Source of the DNA: Nostoc carneum NIES-2107
Lineage (GTDB): Bacteria > Cyanobacteriota > Cyanobacteriia > Cyanobacteriales > Nostocaceae
DNA length: 64,000 nt
NCBI GenBank assembly: GCA_002368155.1
Contig: AP018180.1
Span: forward strand, 7,558,561-7,622,560
Reading direction: 5' to 3'
Made by a program: the position numbers and the translations under genes. Position 1 is the first letter of the stretch. Each line of letters begins with the position of its first letter. The notes beneath the pieces are model-generated. The model ran no database searches. It saw only the letters and a program-made list of their open reading frames with translations, and was not told the DNA's origin. Below, piece after piece: positions 36,199 through 46,538 of the stretch.

Positions 36199-38445
36199 AT
36201 GAATCAACTGCTAAACTTTTTATTCGCCTCTAGTGCATTACCAGCAAAAGGTTTAATTAAACCTCTTGGTCATCATGAGTTGCTATTAGTGTTGCTGGAA
36301 TTGGCTTTGCTACTGCTAGTGGCTAGAGGTTTGGGCGAATTTATGCGTCGGATTAAGTTACCACCAGTGGTAGGTGAATTACTCGCTGGGGTACTATTAG
36401 GCCCATCAGTATTTGGTTGGATTCTGCCAAATTTACAGCATCATATTTTTCCTAAAAGTCAGGCGCAGTCTGATTTGCTTTCAGTTGTGTCTTGGTTAGG
36501 TGTGCTGTTCTTACTAATTGTCACAGGATTAGAAACAGACCTTAACTTAATAGTTCGCAAAGGCAAAACAGCATTACTAATTTCCTTGGGGGGGATCATC
36601 ATTCCCTTTGCAACTGGATTGGGATTAGGTTGGTTTCTCCCAGAAAGCTTTTTAGCAAATCCTGAGCAAAGATTAATCTTTAGTTTGTTTATTGCTACGG
36701 CGATGAGTATTTCCGCAGTACCAGTAATAGCTAAGGTATTAATGGACTTAAAGCTAATTCGCCGGGATATTGGTCAGGTGACTCTGGCAGCGGGGATGAC
36801 TGATGATACCTTAGGCTGGATTTTGCTGTCGGTAGTTTCTGGTTTAGCAACTAGTGGGAAATTTGATTTTCCGACGGTATTTAGGTCAATTGGTGGTGCA
36901 GTACTGTTTTTGGCAATTGCTTTTACTATAGGGCGATCGCTCATGGCTTGGGCGCTACGCTGGGTAGATGATTATATTGGTGGTGCTACAGCTAGTTTGT
37001 CCGCTTTGTTGGTGTTGGCGTTAAGTGCAGCGGCTTTTACTCACACATTAGGAATTGAAGCTGCATTAGGAGCATTTGTCACCGGAATTTTAGCAGGACA
37101 ATCACCCCGTTTTAGTCGTGAGGCGGGTTTAACTCTGGAACTCATCACGGCTGGGTTTCTCGCACCGATTTTCTTTGCCACAGCCGGATTAAAGGTAGAT
37201 TTAGTACAACTATTGGTTCCACAAACTTTTGTGGTGGGTTTGGTGGTGTTGGCGATCGCCTGTGTTGGTAAATTTAGTGGTGCTTATCTCGGTGCGCGTG
37301 TTGGTGGATTAAGCCACTGGGAAGCGATCGCAATGGGATCGGGAATGAATGCGAGAGGCGCGATGGAGATTATCGTCGCCACCATTGGGGTTTCCTTAGG
37401 TGTACTGAATCCACAGATGTATTCTATTATCGTTATGGTGGCGATCGTTACCTCCTTGATGGCTCCGCCTTTGCTCCGTTGGTCACTTTCTAAAGTCTCT
37501 ATCGGTGAAGAAGAAGCCCAACGCTTAGAGCAAGAAGAGCTAGCTAGCCGCAGCTTTATCAAGCGCATTCGACGAGTATTAGTACCCACTCAAGGCGGGC
37601 CGAATGTCAGGTTAGCGGCTCAGTTAGTCAATCATTTAGCACATCAAAATTCTTTAGAAGTGACAGCTTTATACGCTAAAAGCGATCAACAACCACTCCG
37701 GAAATCAGTAAAAGCTGTCGCAACTGCCGTTAAAGATAATACAGCAGAAAATGCTATTGCTACCGTAGCTAGCGAGATAAATCTTCCCACGGATTCGCTG
37801 CTGCATACCAAAGTTGAGTCAGGACAAAACAAAGCCGACGTGATTCTTCAAGAAGCTCATAAAGGCTATGACTTGATTGTTTTAGGCGCAACTGGAAATC
37901 AACGTTCTCGTGGTTCTGTATTCAACTTGTTAGTTGATCGAGTAGTGCAGGAATCTCCTTGCGCCACAATGGTAGTGAAGTCAAATTTATCTGCAACTGA
38001 GCCTACTGGTTATCACAAACTCGCTCATATTTTAGTACCCACTAGCGGCAATGAATACAGCCTACACGCCGTAGAGGTTGCGAGTACAATTGCTGCTCAA
38101 ACTGGAGCAACTGTAACGTTAGTCAATGTCGTCAACCGAACTCAGCGTGAATATGTTCTATTTGAAGAACAAACGATTCATTCAGTCACAGATATTGCTA
38201 AACAGATTGTGCAGCAGCAAGCTGAGGTAGGGCGAGGATTTGGTGCTGAGGTAAAAACAGCAATTTTGACTGGTATTCCAGAGTTTGAAATTCTCAAATA
38301 TGCCCATACCAAACAAGTAGATTTAATTGTTTTAGGTAGCAGTATTCAAACAATCACAGGTCGCGTATTTTTTGGTCATCGTGTTGATGCTATTCTCAAT
38401 AAAGCACGGTGTCCGGTGGCTGTAATTACTGTGCGTAGTAACTAA
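36199..38445 (+). CDS. CPA2-type cation:proton antiporter with two C-terminal Usp domains
   Basis: The 748-residue protein has about 12 transmembrane helices in residues ~25-430, with family motifs PPVVGELLAGVLLGPSVFGWI, LFIATAMSISAVPVIAKVL and GMTDDTLGWILLSV; the TDD pair is in the ion-binding position. Residues ~455-600 and ~610-748 are two universal-stress-protein domains (RRVLVPTQGGPNVRLAAQL; LAHILVPTSGNEYSLHAVEVA). Each ends in a nucleotide loop, GATGNQRSRGSVFNLLVDRVV and GSSIQTITGRVFFGHRVD. Likely exchanges Na+ or K+ for protons, with the cytoplasmic Usp tails as sensors. It ends the plus-strand stress run. Confidence 0.9.
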   Translation: MNQLLNFLFASSALPAKGLIKPLGHHELLLVLLELALLLLVARGLGEFMRRIKLPPVVGELLAGVLLGPSVFGWILPNLQHHIFPKSQAQSDLLSVVSWLGVLFLLIVTGLETDLNLIVRKGKTALLISLGGIIIPFATGLGLGWFLPESFLANPEQRLIFSLFIATAMSISAVPVIAKVLMDLKLIRRDIGQVTLAAGMTDDTLGWILLSVVSGLATSGKFDFPTVFRSIGGAVLFLAIAFTIGRSLMAWALRWVDDYIGGATASLSALLVLALSAAAFTHTLGIEAALGAFVTGILAGQSPRFSREAGLTLELITAGFLAPIFFATAGLKVDLVQLLVPQTFVVGLVVLAIACVGKFSGAYLGARVGGLSHWEAIAMGSGMNARGAMEIIVATIGVSLGVLNPQMYSIIVMVAIVTSLMAPPLLRWSLSKVSIGEEEAQRLEQEELASRSFIKRIRRVLVPTQGGPNVRLAAQLVNHLAHQNSLEVTALYAKSDQQPLRKSVKAVATAVKDNTAENAIATVASEINLPTDSLLHTKVESGQNKADVILQEAHKGYDLIVLGATGNQRSRGSVFNLLVDRVVQESPCATMVVKSNLSATEPTGYHKLAHILVPTSGNEYSLHAVEVASTIAAQTGATVTLVNVVNRTQREYVLFEEQTIHSVTDIAKQIVQQQAEVGRGFGAEVKTAILTGIPEFEILKYAHTKQVDLIVLGSSIQTITGRVFFGHRVDAILNKARCPVAVITVRSN

Positions 38446-38874
38446 GGAATTTGCAACATTTGTCAGTTATTAAAAAAGCCAGAAGAATTGGGGGATTCTC
38501 CCCCAAACCCCCGATTGGGTGACGGTTGCGTCCCCCAAACCCCCTCCAAAATTGTTGTTCTGCTTTTTTGTTAGGTAACTGGTTTTTTGGTTTTGTTATC
38601 AATTAATTTTCTTATAGCGTTTCTCAATCTAGTGAGGTACGTTTTTGAAGCTGATTGTTTTGATATAAAAGGTTCGTGTGTACTTCAGTTGCCTGGGAAA
38701 CGCTATAACTGAACTGTATTTACTAATAAGTAGTCATGCAAAATTAAATATATATTTGTCATTGCGAGTGGAGCGTAAAGCCTTCGGGAACGCCAAGAGC
38801 GAACGCAATGACATAAATAATTTTGCGTAAGCACTGATAAATTTAAAATTCAAAATTCAAAATCTAAAATTGTA
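38446..38874. other. Intergenic region with two repeat elements (429 bp)
   Basis: Holds hairpin element copy E (38467-38573) and an inverted repeat with arms GTCATTGCG/CGCAATGAC (38758-38813). A related but degenerate GTCATTACGAG sequence is near 53377. The two genes facing it are convergent. Confidence 0.65.
38467..38573 (+). repeat. ~108-bp GC-rich hairpin element, copy E
   Basis: Starts TTATTAAAAAAGCCAGAAG, contains the hairpin GGGGGATTCTCCCCC and two CCCCCAAACCCCC blocks, and ends in TGCTTTTTTGTTA. A second copy with few changes lies at 59225-59336. No coding capacity. Confidence 0.85.
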
Positions 38875-41800
38875 TTAATTTATTGGCAAATGAATTACAA
38901 ATTCTGTACCTTGACTGGGAGAAGAATTACACTCAAGAGAGCCGCCATGTTTTTCGGTAATAATTTGCTGACTGATAGATAATCCTAAACCTGTACCTTT
39001 ACCTTCAGGCTTAGTAGTAAAGAAAGGGTTAAAAAGTAGCTGCTGTACTTCTTGTGACATCCCCAGTCCGTTATCGGCAATTTTAATTACTGCATATTCA
39101 TCTTCTACTGTTGTTTGAATATGAATTATGTTGGGTTGTTGCTCTAAATCTTGATAATTTTTACCTTCATTAGCTTCTTCTAAAGCATCAATGGCATTTG
39201 CTAATAAATTCATAAATACTTGATTGAGTTGTCCCAGGTAGCAGGGAACTTTTGGTAAATTACCATAGTTTTTTACCACCTGAATTGCAGGACGATTAGC
39301 TTTTGCTTTGAGGCGATGTTGCAAAATCATCAATGTAGTGTCTATACCTTTGTGGATATCACTCAGCTTTCTTTGCCCATTATCATTACGAGAATAATTC
39401 CGCAAAGATTGCATAATATCTTTGATGCGATCGCTTCCTAGCTGCATAGAGCTAATCATCTTTGGCAAATCTTCTAGTAAATACTGTATCTCAATCTCTT
39501 CTCTATGCTCCTGAACTACATCAGGAGGATTTGGATAGTGCTGTTGGTATAAATTTAAGTGAGCAATCAAATCTGCAATATATTGTTCCGCATAGGAGAG
39601 GCTACCACTGATGAAACCCAATGGATTGTTGACTTCGTGAGCAACACCAGCTACTAATTGTCCTAAAGAAGAGATTTTTTCAGTTTGTACGAGTTGCGCT
39701 TGGGTACGCTGGAGTTTTTCGAGGGATTGTTGCAATTGCTGGGATTTTTCTTGTTCGCGCGCGTAAAGGCTGGCGTTTTCAATTGCGATCGCAGCTTGGG
39801 TTGACAACAGCTTGAGAATTTCTAGGCGATCGCTAGTAAAGGCATCGGTAGTTAAGTTATTCTCTAGATAAATGATGCCAATCAATTTACCTTGATACAA
39901 AATTGGCGTACATAACACCGATTTTGGTTGATGCTGAAGAATGTAAGGATCGGCGCTAGCAATACTCGCTTGGCTAGCATTACCTAAAATTAAAGCTTGC
40001 TGGGTTCTAGCAACATAATTAATTAAGGAAGCGGGGACATCTGCACTGTTTTCTACAGGTGTAGATTCCATAATGATTAAAGAATCGTTTTGTTCTTTAT
40101 CAATGGCTTTGATAAATAGTTCGCCTGCTTGCGCCAAAATCAAACAGCCCTTTTGAGATGCTGTATTTTCTAATAAAATATGTAGCAACTTTCTCAGTAG
40201 ATTATCCAGAATAATTTCACTGGAAATTGCTTCTGCTGCTTTCATCACTGTTGCCCAGTCTAAGCTATTGTTAGTGCTGTTAGTATTGCTGGTATTTCTG
40301 GCAAGATTTTGATGAGATGTCATTGATGTTAAGCAATCATCACAGTTTCCTTGATGATTCTTAGCTCTGGCTTGACTGCGCGGAATCAAATCAGCATAGC
40401 GTTTTTCTAAGTCTGTTACTTTAGCGATCGCTCCCCATTGAATGTAACCATAATAAGCCTCTGTCATGTAAGTTTTGGCAATTTTAGTTTTACTTAATTC
40501 TAAGTAAAACAATGCAGCACGTTCATTCGCCAAAGACGCTTCTTGAATATAATTATTTTCAGCAGCGCCAGTAATAGCAAGATCATACAAGTTCATTGCT
40601 GCTAAAACTTGTCCTTGAACTCGCGCGATTTCTGCTGCTACTAAGTCATATTTATGTTGAAAGTTACATGGCGCATATTCTGCCCAATGCTTCAGCTTTT
40701 GTTGATTAATCTCTACTTGTTCTAAGATTTTCTGTTGTTGCTCTACTTCCATATTTGGATAGTTAGCTAACAGCGCCAAAGAATAGTAGAAGTAGTAAAC
40801 AGAAGCCAACATAATTCCTAAAGTCGCTCTTTGATAAGGAGCAGCTTTTTCACTATAATTAATCGCTTGCTCATATTCTGCAAAAATATACAGAATCATT
40901 ACCTTAGCAATATAAGCTGCAAACAGTCCTTGATAGTATTTAGGTTGCTCAAACCAAGAAACAATATTTTCTTCATGAAATATCTCTCCGTTTAAATCGT
41001 AAGGTTTCTCAACTGCACACTGAAGATTGATAACTAATTGTCCCCAAATCCTGGCATATCTCATATAAGGCTGCTGCTTGAGTTTTCGCAGTAGCTCAAT
41101 ATATTCCTTTTGGCGCTGGTTCACTAATTCTAAGTTTTCTCCTGAGAGAAATAGCTGCGTACAATAAGCAATCACAGTTAAACCAGCATGAGCAATATTG
41201 CCAACTTCTAAACCGCTATGAATACCTTTAATTAAGGGATTAAATGTAGATTTTATATGTTCTTTGCCAGGTAAAGCATAGGTACTAACTACCATGTAAA
41301 CTTTAACTTCTAATTCTTTGGCAGGATATTGTGCTAATAAACTAAAAGCAATTTTTCCTGAGTGATAAGCAGCAGCCGGATCGCCGATAATTGATTGCAA
41401 AAATGCAGTATAAGCACCATAAACATAAGATGCTAATGGCGAATGTCCATGTTCTAGACATAGATTCACCATTGTTAAAACTATTTGGGGATAAATATCT
41501 GGTGCAGATTGATAAGCAGCCGCAGAAATTTTGCTGAGAATGCGAATACTGGCTAAATGACATGGATCTGTCATTTCTGGGAAAGTCGCTAAATCTGACA
41601 GCAATGGGAGTTGCGGTAAACTGTGGCGATCGCCTGTATATTTAACTAAAGCAATTCCTAACATTTCTACTGCCTGTATCCCTACTTTCACGCCTTGAAA
41701 TTGTTGGGATTGGGCAATATTCATGTCTATTATCAGTTCATAGACTTTGACTAAATCGAGTAAATTAGCTGCTTGTTGAATTACAATATCTGATAAATTT

Positions 41801-44265
41801 TTGGCTATATCAAAGTTAGTGATTAAATACTCGGCTTCTGCACCTTCAACATAGGCATCTAAAGCTAAATTATATTGAGATTGCCAACAATTTTCAGCTA
41901 ACAATCCTCTAGCTATTCGCAAATAAATTACCGCAGGTTCATGGGCGGCGGCGGCTTTGGCTTTATGTCCAGCAACTAAATTTAATTGTGCTAATTCATC
42001 TTTTTGCGGCTGTGTAGTAAAAAGTTCTATGGCGTAATTAAATTGATTGACAATATCAAAAATTTGAGATTCAATTTCGGCTTTTGATTTGCTTTGCAGC
42101 AGTAATTGACCAATTTTAAAGTGAGTTGCTTGCTTCTGCGATTCTAAAATTAGTGAATATGCTGCTTGTTGCACGCGATCATGCAAAAAACGGTAGGTAA
42201 TTTGCGAATTATCAAACCCCATCATCTCCAACTCTTCATCGGCAAATAATAGGGGTATGCTGTATTCATTACTCAAAGGCAAAATTAATCCCGCCTGTAA
42301 AGCAGGTTCTAAAGCAGCAGCAACGAGGAGTGATCGCTGTTCGCTGACTGTGGCTAAAATATTTAAACTGAACCGCGCACCGATACAAGCGGCTAATTTC
42401 AGCGTATTTTGGGTAGCGGCTGGTAACTTGGCAATATTACCCGCTAGCAACTCCACGACACTTTTATCTGCAATTCCCGTAGCTTGAATTTGTTGTAAAT
42501 CCCATTGCCAACAATTTTGAGTAAAATCAAACTTGAGTAGTTGATCGTGGTGTAAGGTTTTTAAGAGTTGGGTGAAGAAGAAGGGATTACCTTGGGTTTT
42601 ATTAAATAGTAATTCTGCTAAAGATGAGCTATTTTTTCCATCATTTAAAGTATCTGATAAAATTTGCTGTACATGGTTCAAACCCAAGGAATACAGCACA
42701 ATATTATTGATGATGGTTCCGGCTTGAGAAATTTCCTCTAAGGTTTTATTTAAAGGGTGACTAGCAGTTACTTCATTATCTCGATAAGCTCCAATTAGTA
42801 GCAGATATTGAGCATCTGAGTTAGTCATCAACACTTGGATGAAATCAAGGGAAGCAGAATCAGCCCACTGTAAATCATCCAAAAATATGACTAGAGGATG
42901 TTCTTTTTGGGTAAAGACCTGAATAAAAGCTTGAAATACCTGATTAAATCGGTTTTGTGCTTCTTTTAAACCTAACTGCGGTACTAAAGGCTGTTTGCCA
43001 ATAATCCGTTCAACTTCAGGAATAACATCAATAATTACTTGTCCGTTACCATTCAAAGCTGATAGCAACTTTTGTTTCCAAAGTTCTAATTGAGCATTAG
43101 TTTCTGTCAGTAACTGTTGTATTAGACTTTGTAACGCCTGAATTAAAGAAGCATAAGGAATATTCCGCTGAAACTGATCGAACTTACCACGAATAAAATA
43201 ACCATGTTGGCGAACAATTGGCTTGTGAACTTCGTTAACTAAGGATGATTTCCCAATCCCCGAGTAACCAGACACCAGCACCAACTCAATTGGCGATTGT
43301 GATGCTGCTACCCGCTCAAACGCAGATAGTAGCATAGATACTTCTGTTTCCCGTCCGTAGAGTTTTTGGGGAATGAGCAGATTCGCTGTGCGATCGCGTT
43401 CTCCGGGTGTAAAGTTGGATATTATCCCCTGAATCTTGAGTTGCTCTAAACATAATTCTAAATCTGCCAATAGCCCAGCCGCAGTTTGATAGCGGTCTTC
43501 AGCATTCTTCGCCATCAGTTTGGCGACAATTGCTGCTAAGGCTTGGGGTACTTCTGGGTTCAACTGCTGAATAGGCGTTGCTTGCTTGGCAATATGGTAG
43601 TGAATTAACTCTAAGGGGTCATTACTTTGAAAGGGTTGTTGGGCTGTGAGTATTTCGTAAAATGTTACTCCCAATGAGTAAAAATCACTGCGGTAATCAA
43701 CAGAACGATTCATGCGTCCTGTTTGTTCTGGCGACATATACGGCAGAGTCCCTTCCATGTGGTTGGGATTGGTAATTTGGGGAGTTTCCTTATCCAACCG
43801 GGAAGCGATACCGAAGTCGGTGAGTTTCACCTGCTGGGATTGAGGATTGATGATGATGTTCGCAGGTTTAATATCTTTGTGGACAATGTGCTGTTGATGC
43901 AGAGAGTCTAATGTTCTGGCTAATGCAACTGCGATGTTGAGGAAACAGAGAAGAGAAGGTTGATTAGCTGACAGCCATTGTTTAAGACTAATACCGCCAA
44001 AGTCTTCGCACACCAGAACTAAACGATGTTCATAGTTTTCGATGCTATCAACTTTAACCACACCTTCTAAATTTAAATTTTCGCGAATTTTATATTCTTG
44101 TTTGAGTCGAAAAATCTCTTCGAGGCTAGGGTTGTCAGCTTTCAGTACTTTGAGAATTACTGGTTGTTGGTTCTTCTGGGAAGTTCCCTTGTAAAGAATG
44201 GTGTCTATCCCCTCATGGACAACTTCTGTGATTTCATACCCTAGAATCCCGAACAATGGCGACAC
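38875..44265 (-). CDS. Ser/Thr kinase - AAA ATPase - GAF - histidine kinase hybrid (HstK-like)
   Basis: The 1796-residue protein has, in order: a Ser/Thr kinase domain (residues ~5-270; HKDIKPANIIIN with catalytic Asp131, LTDFGIAS DFG at 150-152); an AAA/STAND-type ATPase (Walker A SGYSGIGKSSLV near 333, Walker B VIFLDDLQWAD); a long helical TPR-like region (~700-1300); a GAF domain (~1340-1490); and a histidine kinase (LVAGVAHEVNNPLGF with His1543, N box NLLANAIDAL, G1 ADNGLGM, G2 GKGTGLGLS). This order matches the large hybrid kinases of Nostoc called HstK. No receiver domain is present, so the phosphate acceptor is elsewhere. Confidence 0.92.
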   Translation of the reverse strand: MSPLFGILGYEITEVVHEGIDTILYKGTSQKNQQPVILKVLKADNPSLEEIFRLKQEYKIRENLNLEGVVKVDSIENYEHRLVLVCEDFGGISLKQWLSANQPSLLCFLNIAVALARTLDSLHQQHIVHKDIKPANIIINPQSQQVKLTDFGIASRLDKETPQITNPNHMEGTLPYMSPEQTGRMNRSVDYRSDFYSLGVTFYEILTAQQPFQSNDPLELIHYHIAKQATPIQQLNPEVPQALAAIVAKLMAKNAEDRYQTAAGLLADLELCLEQLKIQGIISNFTPGERDRTANLLIPQKLYGRETEVSMLLSAFERVAASQSPIELVLVSGYSGIGKSSLVNEVHKPIVRQHGYFIRGKFDQFQRNIPYASLIQALQSLIQQLLTETNAQLELWKQKLLSALNGNGQVIIDVIPEVERIIGKQPLVPQLGLKEAQNRFNQVFQAFIQVFTQKEHPLVIFLDDLQWADSASLDFIQVLMTNSDAQYLLLIGAYRDNEVTASHPLNKTLEEISQAGTIINNIVLYSLGLNHVQQILSDTLNDGKNSSSLAELLFNKTQGNPFFFTQLLKTLHHDQLLKFDFTQNCWQWDLQQIQATGIADKSVVELLAGNIAKLPAATQNTLKLAACIGARFSLNILATVSEQRSLLVAAALEPALQAGLILPLSNEYSIPLLFADEELEMMGFDNSQITYRFLHDRVQQAAYSLILESQKQATHFKIGQLLLQSKSKAEIESQIFDIVNQFNYAIELFTTQPQKDELAQLNLVAGHKAKAAAAHEPAVIYLRIARGLLAENCWQSQYNLALDAYVEGAEAEYLITNFDIAKNLSDIVIQQAANLLDLVKVYELIIDMNIAQSQQFQGVKVGIQAVEMLGIALVKYTGDRHSLPQLPLLSDLATFPEMTDPCHLASIRILSKISAAAYQSAPDIYPQIVLTMVNLCLEHGHSPLASYVYGAYTAFLQSIIGDPAAAYHSGKIAFSLLAQYPAKELEVKVYMVVSTYALPGKEHIKSTFNPLIKGIHSGLEVGNIAHAGLTVIAYCTQLFLSGENLELVNQRQKEYIELLRKLKQQPYMRYARIWGQLVINLQCAVEKPYDLNGEIFHEENIVSWFEQPKYYQGLFAAYIAKVMILYIFAEYEQAINYSEKAAPYQRATLGIMLASVYYFYYSLALLANYPNMEVEQQQKILEQVEINQQKLKHWAEYAPCNFQHKYDLVAAEIARVQGQVLAAMNLYDLAITGAAENNYIQEASLANERAALFYLELSKTKIAKTYMTEAYYGYIQWGAIAKVTDLEKRYADLIPRSQARAKNHQGNCDDCLTSMTSHQNLARNTSNTNSTNNSLDWATVMKAAEAISSEIILDNLLRKLLHILLENTASQKGCLILAQAGELFIKAIDKEQNDSLIIMESTPVENSADVPASLINYVARTQQALILGNASQASIASADPYILQHQPKSVLCTPILYQGKLIGIIYLENNLTTDAFTSDRLEILKLLSTQAAIAIENASLYAREQEKSQQLQQSLEKLQRTQAQLVQTEKISSLGQLVAGVAHEVNNPLGFISGSLSYAEQYIADLIAHLNLYQQHYPNPPDVVQEHREEIEIQYLLEDLPKMISSMQLGSDRIKDIMQSLRNYSRNDNGQRKLSDIHKGIDTTLMILQHRLKAKANRPAIQVVKNYGNLPKVPCYLGQLNQVFMNLLANAIDALEEANEGKNYQDLEQQPNIIHIQTTVEDEYAVIKIADNGLGMSQEVQQLLFNPFFTTKPEGKGTGLGLSISQQIITEKHGGSLECNSSPSQGTEFVIHLPIN

Positions 44266-44636
44266 AATATTTTCCCTGCTGATATCATGATTTTTATATT
44301 TCTAGATTTCCCGTAGAAGCGAGAGAAATAACGATAGAAGTAAAAAATATAAATTATAGGAATTACGCAAGTTTCACATTGTTTTTCTTTTAGGCTGTCA
44401 AGAGTCAAGAGTCAAAAGTCAAAAAAACCTGAATTTTTGACCCTTGACCCTTGACTGTTGACTCTTAAATCAGAAGATGTGTGTACCAGTTGCGTAAATC
44501 CTGAATTAGTCTGCCAATTACCCAATAAGTTTAATAGCTCAACAATAAACCTTCTCCGCCAATAAACCTATTTTTAAAATTTCTATGCTATACCTGTAGC
44601 GCAATTATGTTGATTATCAGGAAGTATTGCATAGAT
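44266..44636. other. Intergenic region with TTGACTCT-type repeats
   Basis: A pair of TCAAGAGTCAAAAGTC / GACCCTTGACTGTTGACTC arms (about 44396-44466) forms an imperfect hairpin. Otherwise AT-rich divergent promoter DNA without a gene. Confidence 0.55.
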
Positions 44637-45479
44637 ATGACAGAGCTAAAACACTTCAGCAATCTTTACATTTTTGGTGATAGTTATTCTGATATTGGTA
44701 ATGCTTTCAATATTACAGGTGGTCTTCTAGCTGCACCGCCCAACTATCATGGACGATTCTCTAATGGTATGCTGTGGATTGACTATCTCGCAGAAACTTT
44801 AAAATTAAGCATACAAGCAAGTACAGAAAATAGCTCAAGCAATCACGGGAGCAATTTTGCCATTGGAGGCGCAACCACAGGGACAGAAAATTTATTTCCG
44901 GCGGTGATTCCAGACTTACCAGATTTACCAGGATTGCAACAACAAATAGATTCATATATCAGCCGCAAGCCACATATTCAGCCGAATGCACTATATATTA
45001 TCTGGGCTGGCGCTGCGGATTATGCGCCATTTGTGAATGGCATTCCCAAATATAGCGATACTATTACTACTATCGCCAATATTTCTACAGCAATACAAAA
45101 TTTAATTGCATCAGGTGCCAGAAATATTTTGTTAGTTAATGTTATTGATATTGGTAAAACACCTCTAGCACCAGAAGTTAATCAGATTACAAATTCCCAT
45201 TTAGTGAGTCAATTAGTAGAAAAACATAACGCATCTTTGCAAGAAATTGCCTATACTTTTGAAGACAAAATTAATTTAATGTTGTTCGATGTCAAGTCTG
45301 TTGTGGATGATGCGATCGCACATCCGCAAAAATTTGGTTTCACAAACACAACTCAAGCTAGCTCCCTGGTAGAATCTAGCAATCCAGATGAGTATGTATT
45401 TTGGGATCAAGTACATTTCACAACCAAGACCAATAAATTAATCGCGGATGCAGCTTTAGCTATCTTATCCAAGCGCTAA
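44637..45479 (+). CDS. SGNH/GDSL-family hydrolase
   Basis: The ATG at 44637 (MTELKHFSNLYIFGDSYSDIGN) puts the nucleophile motif at Ser16 and gives 280 residues; a frame ten codons longer starts at 44607. Block I is FGDSYSDIGN, block III includes NFAIGGATTG and the oxyanion region, and block V is the DQVHFT Asp/His pair near the C-terminus. No signal peptide is seen with either start, so it may be cytoplasmic or secreted by another route. Probably an esterase or lipase of thermolabile-hemolysin-like type; substrate unknown. Its stop overlaps the copied gene end on the other strand. Confidence 0.88.
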   Translation: MTELKHFSNLYIFGDSYSDIGNAFNITGGLLAAPPNYHGRFSNGMLWIDYLAETLKLSIQASTENSSSNHGSNFAIGGATTGTENLFPAVIPDLPDLPGLQQQIDSYISRKPHIQPNALYIIWAGAADYAPFVNGIPKYSDTITTIANISTAIQNLIASGARNILLVNVIDIGKTPLAPEVNQITNSHLVSQLVEKHNASLQEIAYTFEDKINLMLFDVKSVVDDAIAHPQKFGFTNTTQASSLVESSNPDEYVFWDQVHFTTKTNKLIADAALAILSKR

Positions 45480-45697
45480 ATCTCAAATGGTTCAATTTCG
45501 CGATCGCACCATTGCCGCTGATACCATTCAGCCACTAAAGGCCGGACAATAAATTTAGGCTGACCATCGCCTTTGACATCGACAATAAATTTAGGCTGAC
45601 CATCGCCTTTGACATCAATTCGCAGACAAGAGTAAGGTCTGTGTTTGTTGAAACCCTGGCCGCTACGTCCGATGAACAGTTGCGATCGCGATTCCAT
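45476..45697 (-). pseudogene. Truncated copy of the 3' end of the metallophosphoesterase gene at 46539
   Basis: About 60 codons match the C-terminus of the 520-residue enzyme encoded at 46539-48101, ending identically in PLVAEWYQRQWCDREIEPFEI-type sequence. The DNA similarity spans roughly 45480-45690 versus 46540-46720 and stops at a GCGATCGC site. Inside, a 36-bp unit encoding DVKGDGQPKFIV is present twice in tandem. The catalytic part is absent, so this is a gene fragment. The two gene ends lie in direct orientation on either side of the plus-strand gene at 45715. Confidence 0.85.
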
Positions 45698-45714
45698 TGA
45701 TCTAGTTGACCAAG

Positions 45715-46524
45715 ATGCAAATTATCTCAATTTCTCACTCACCAATTCATCAGATACCGTATCTCACAGCCGCTTCTGGTGGTGTTGGCGTAATTGCAAG
45801 AAATTTACCAATTTTATCAGCAGAAGTTGATTCTCTACCGAATAATTTAGAGGCAATTATTGTTACTAGCGATTTGCAAGGAGTTGACCCTAAAAATCAA
45901 AAACTGCTTGCTTATCTGCTGCTTGAAGAATTAGAAATATTGGCAGAAATCGGTAACATACCTTCATTAAAAAATACAGGGATGATCTTCGCAGGTGATT
46001 TGTATGCAGAGGTCAATAGGCGTGGTGGAGTAGTTGGTGATGTCCGAGAAATTTGGTTAGCTTTTAATCGGAGATTTCGTTGGGTGGCTGGTGTTGCAGG
46101 AAATCACGATAGTTTCGGTAATACACCATTAGAAATGCAAATTTTTCAGCAGACTCGGAATATTTACTATCTTGATGGTGAAATGAAAATAAATGGTGCG
46201 CTTAGTCTAGCCGGAATTTCTGGTATTATTGGCAAAAAAGGCAAACCATTTAGGCGGACAGAAAAAGAATTTCTGAGAACAATTAGGGAATTGCTGAAGC
46301 GATCGCCAGATATTTTGATATTACATGAAGGGCCAAACGATCCACAAGGTAATTTGGTTGGGCAAGAATCTATTCGCCGTGAGTTAGAAACAATAAATCT
46401 CACAAATCATTTATTAGCGATCTGCGGTCATTCTTATTGGAAAGTGCCCATGATTGTGTTAGAAAATGGTATCCAAGTTATCAAAGCGGATGGGCGTGTA
46501 ATCGTAATTCAGGCGCAGAAATAA
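45715..46524 (+). CDS. Small calcineurin-like metallophosphoesterase
   Basis: The ATG at 45715 (MQIISISHSPIHQIPYLT) is preferred over an in-frame TTG at 45706, giving 269 residues. Metal-binding motifs are present as FAGDLYAE, GVAGNHDSFG, LHEGPND and CGHSYW, in the order of the calcineurin-like family, although the usual first D-x-H motif is replaced by TSDLQG. It sits between the two direct copies of the gene end of the neighbouring large phosphoesterase and is convergent with the full-length copy. Substrate unknown. Confidence 0.85.
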   Translation: MQIISISHSPIHQIPYLTAASGGVGVIARNLPILSAEVDSLPNNLEAIIVTSDLQGVDPKNQKLLAYLLLEELEILAEIGNIPSLKNTGMIFAGDLYAEVNRRGGVVGDVREIWLAFNRRFRWVAGVAGNHDSFGNTPLEMQIFQQTRNIYYLDGEMKINGALSLAGISGIIGKKGKPFRRTEKEFLRTIRELLKRSPDILILHEGPNDPQGNLVGQESIRRELETINLTNHLLAICGHSYWKVPMIVLENGIQVIKADGRVIVIQAQK

Positions 46525-46538
46525 TCTCAATGTTTGAA

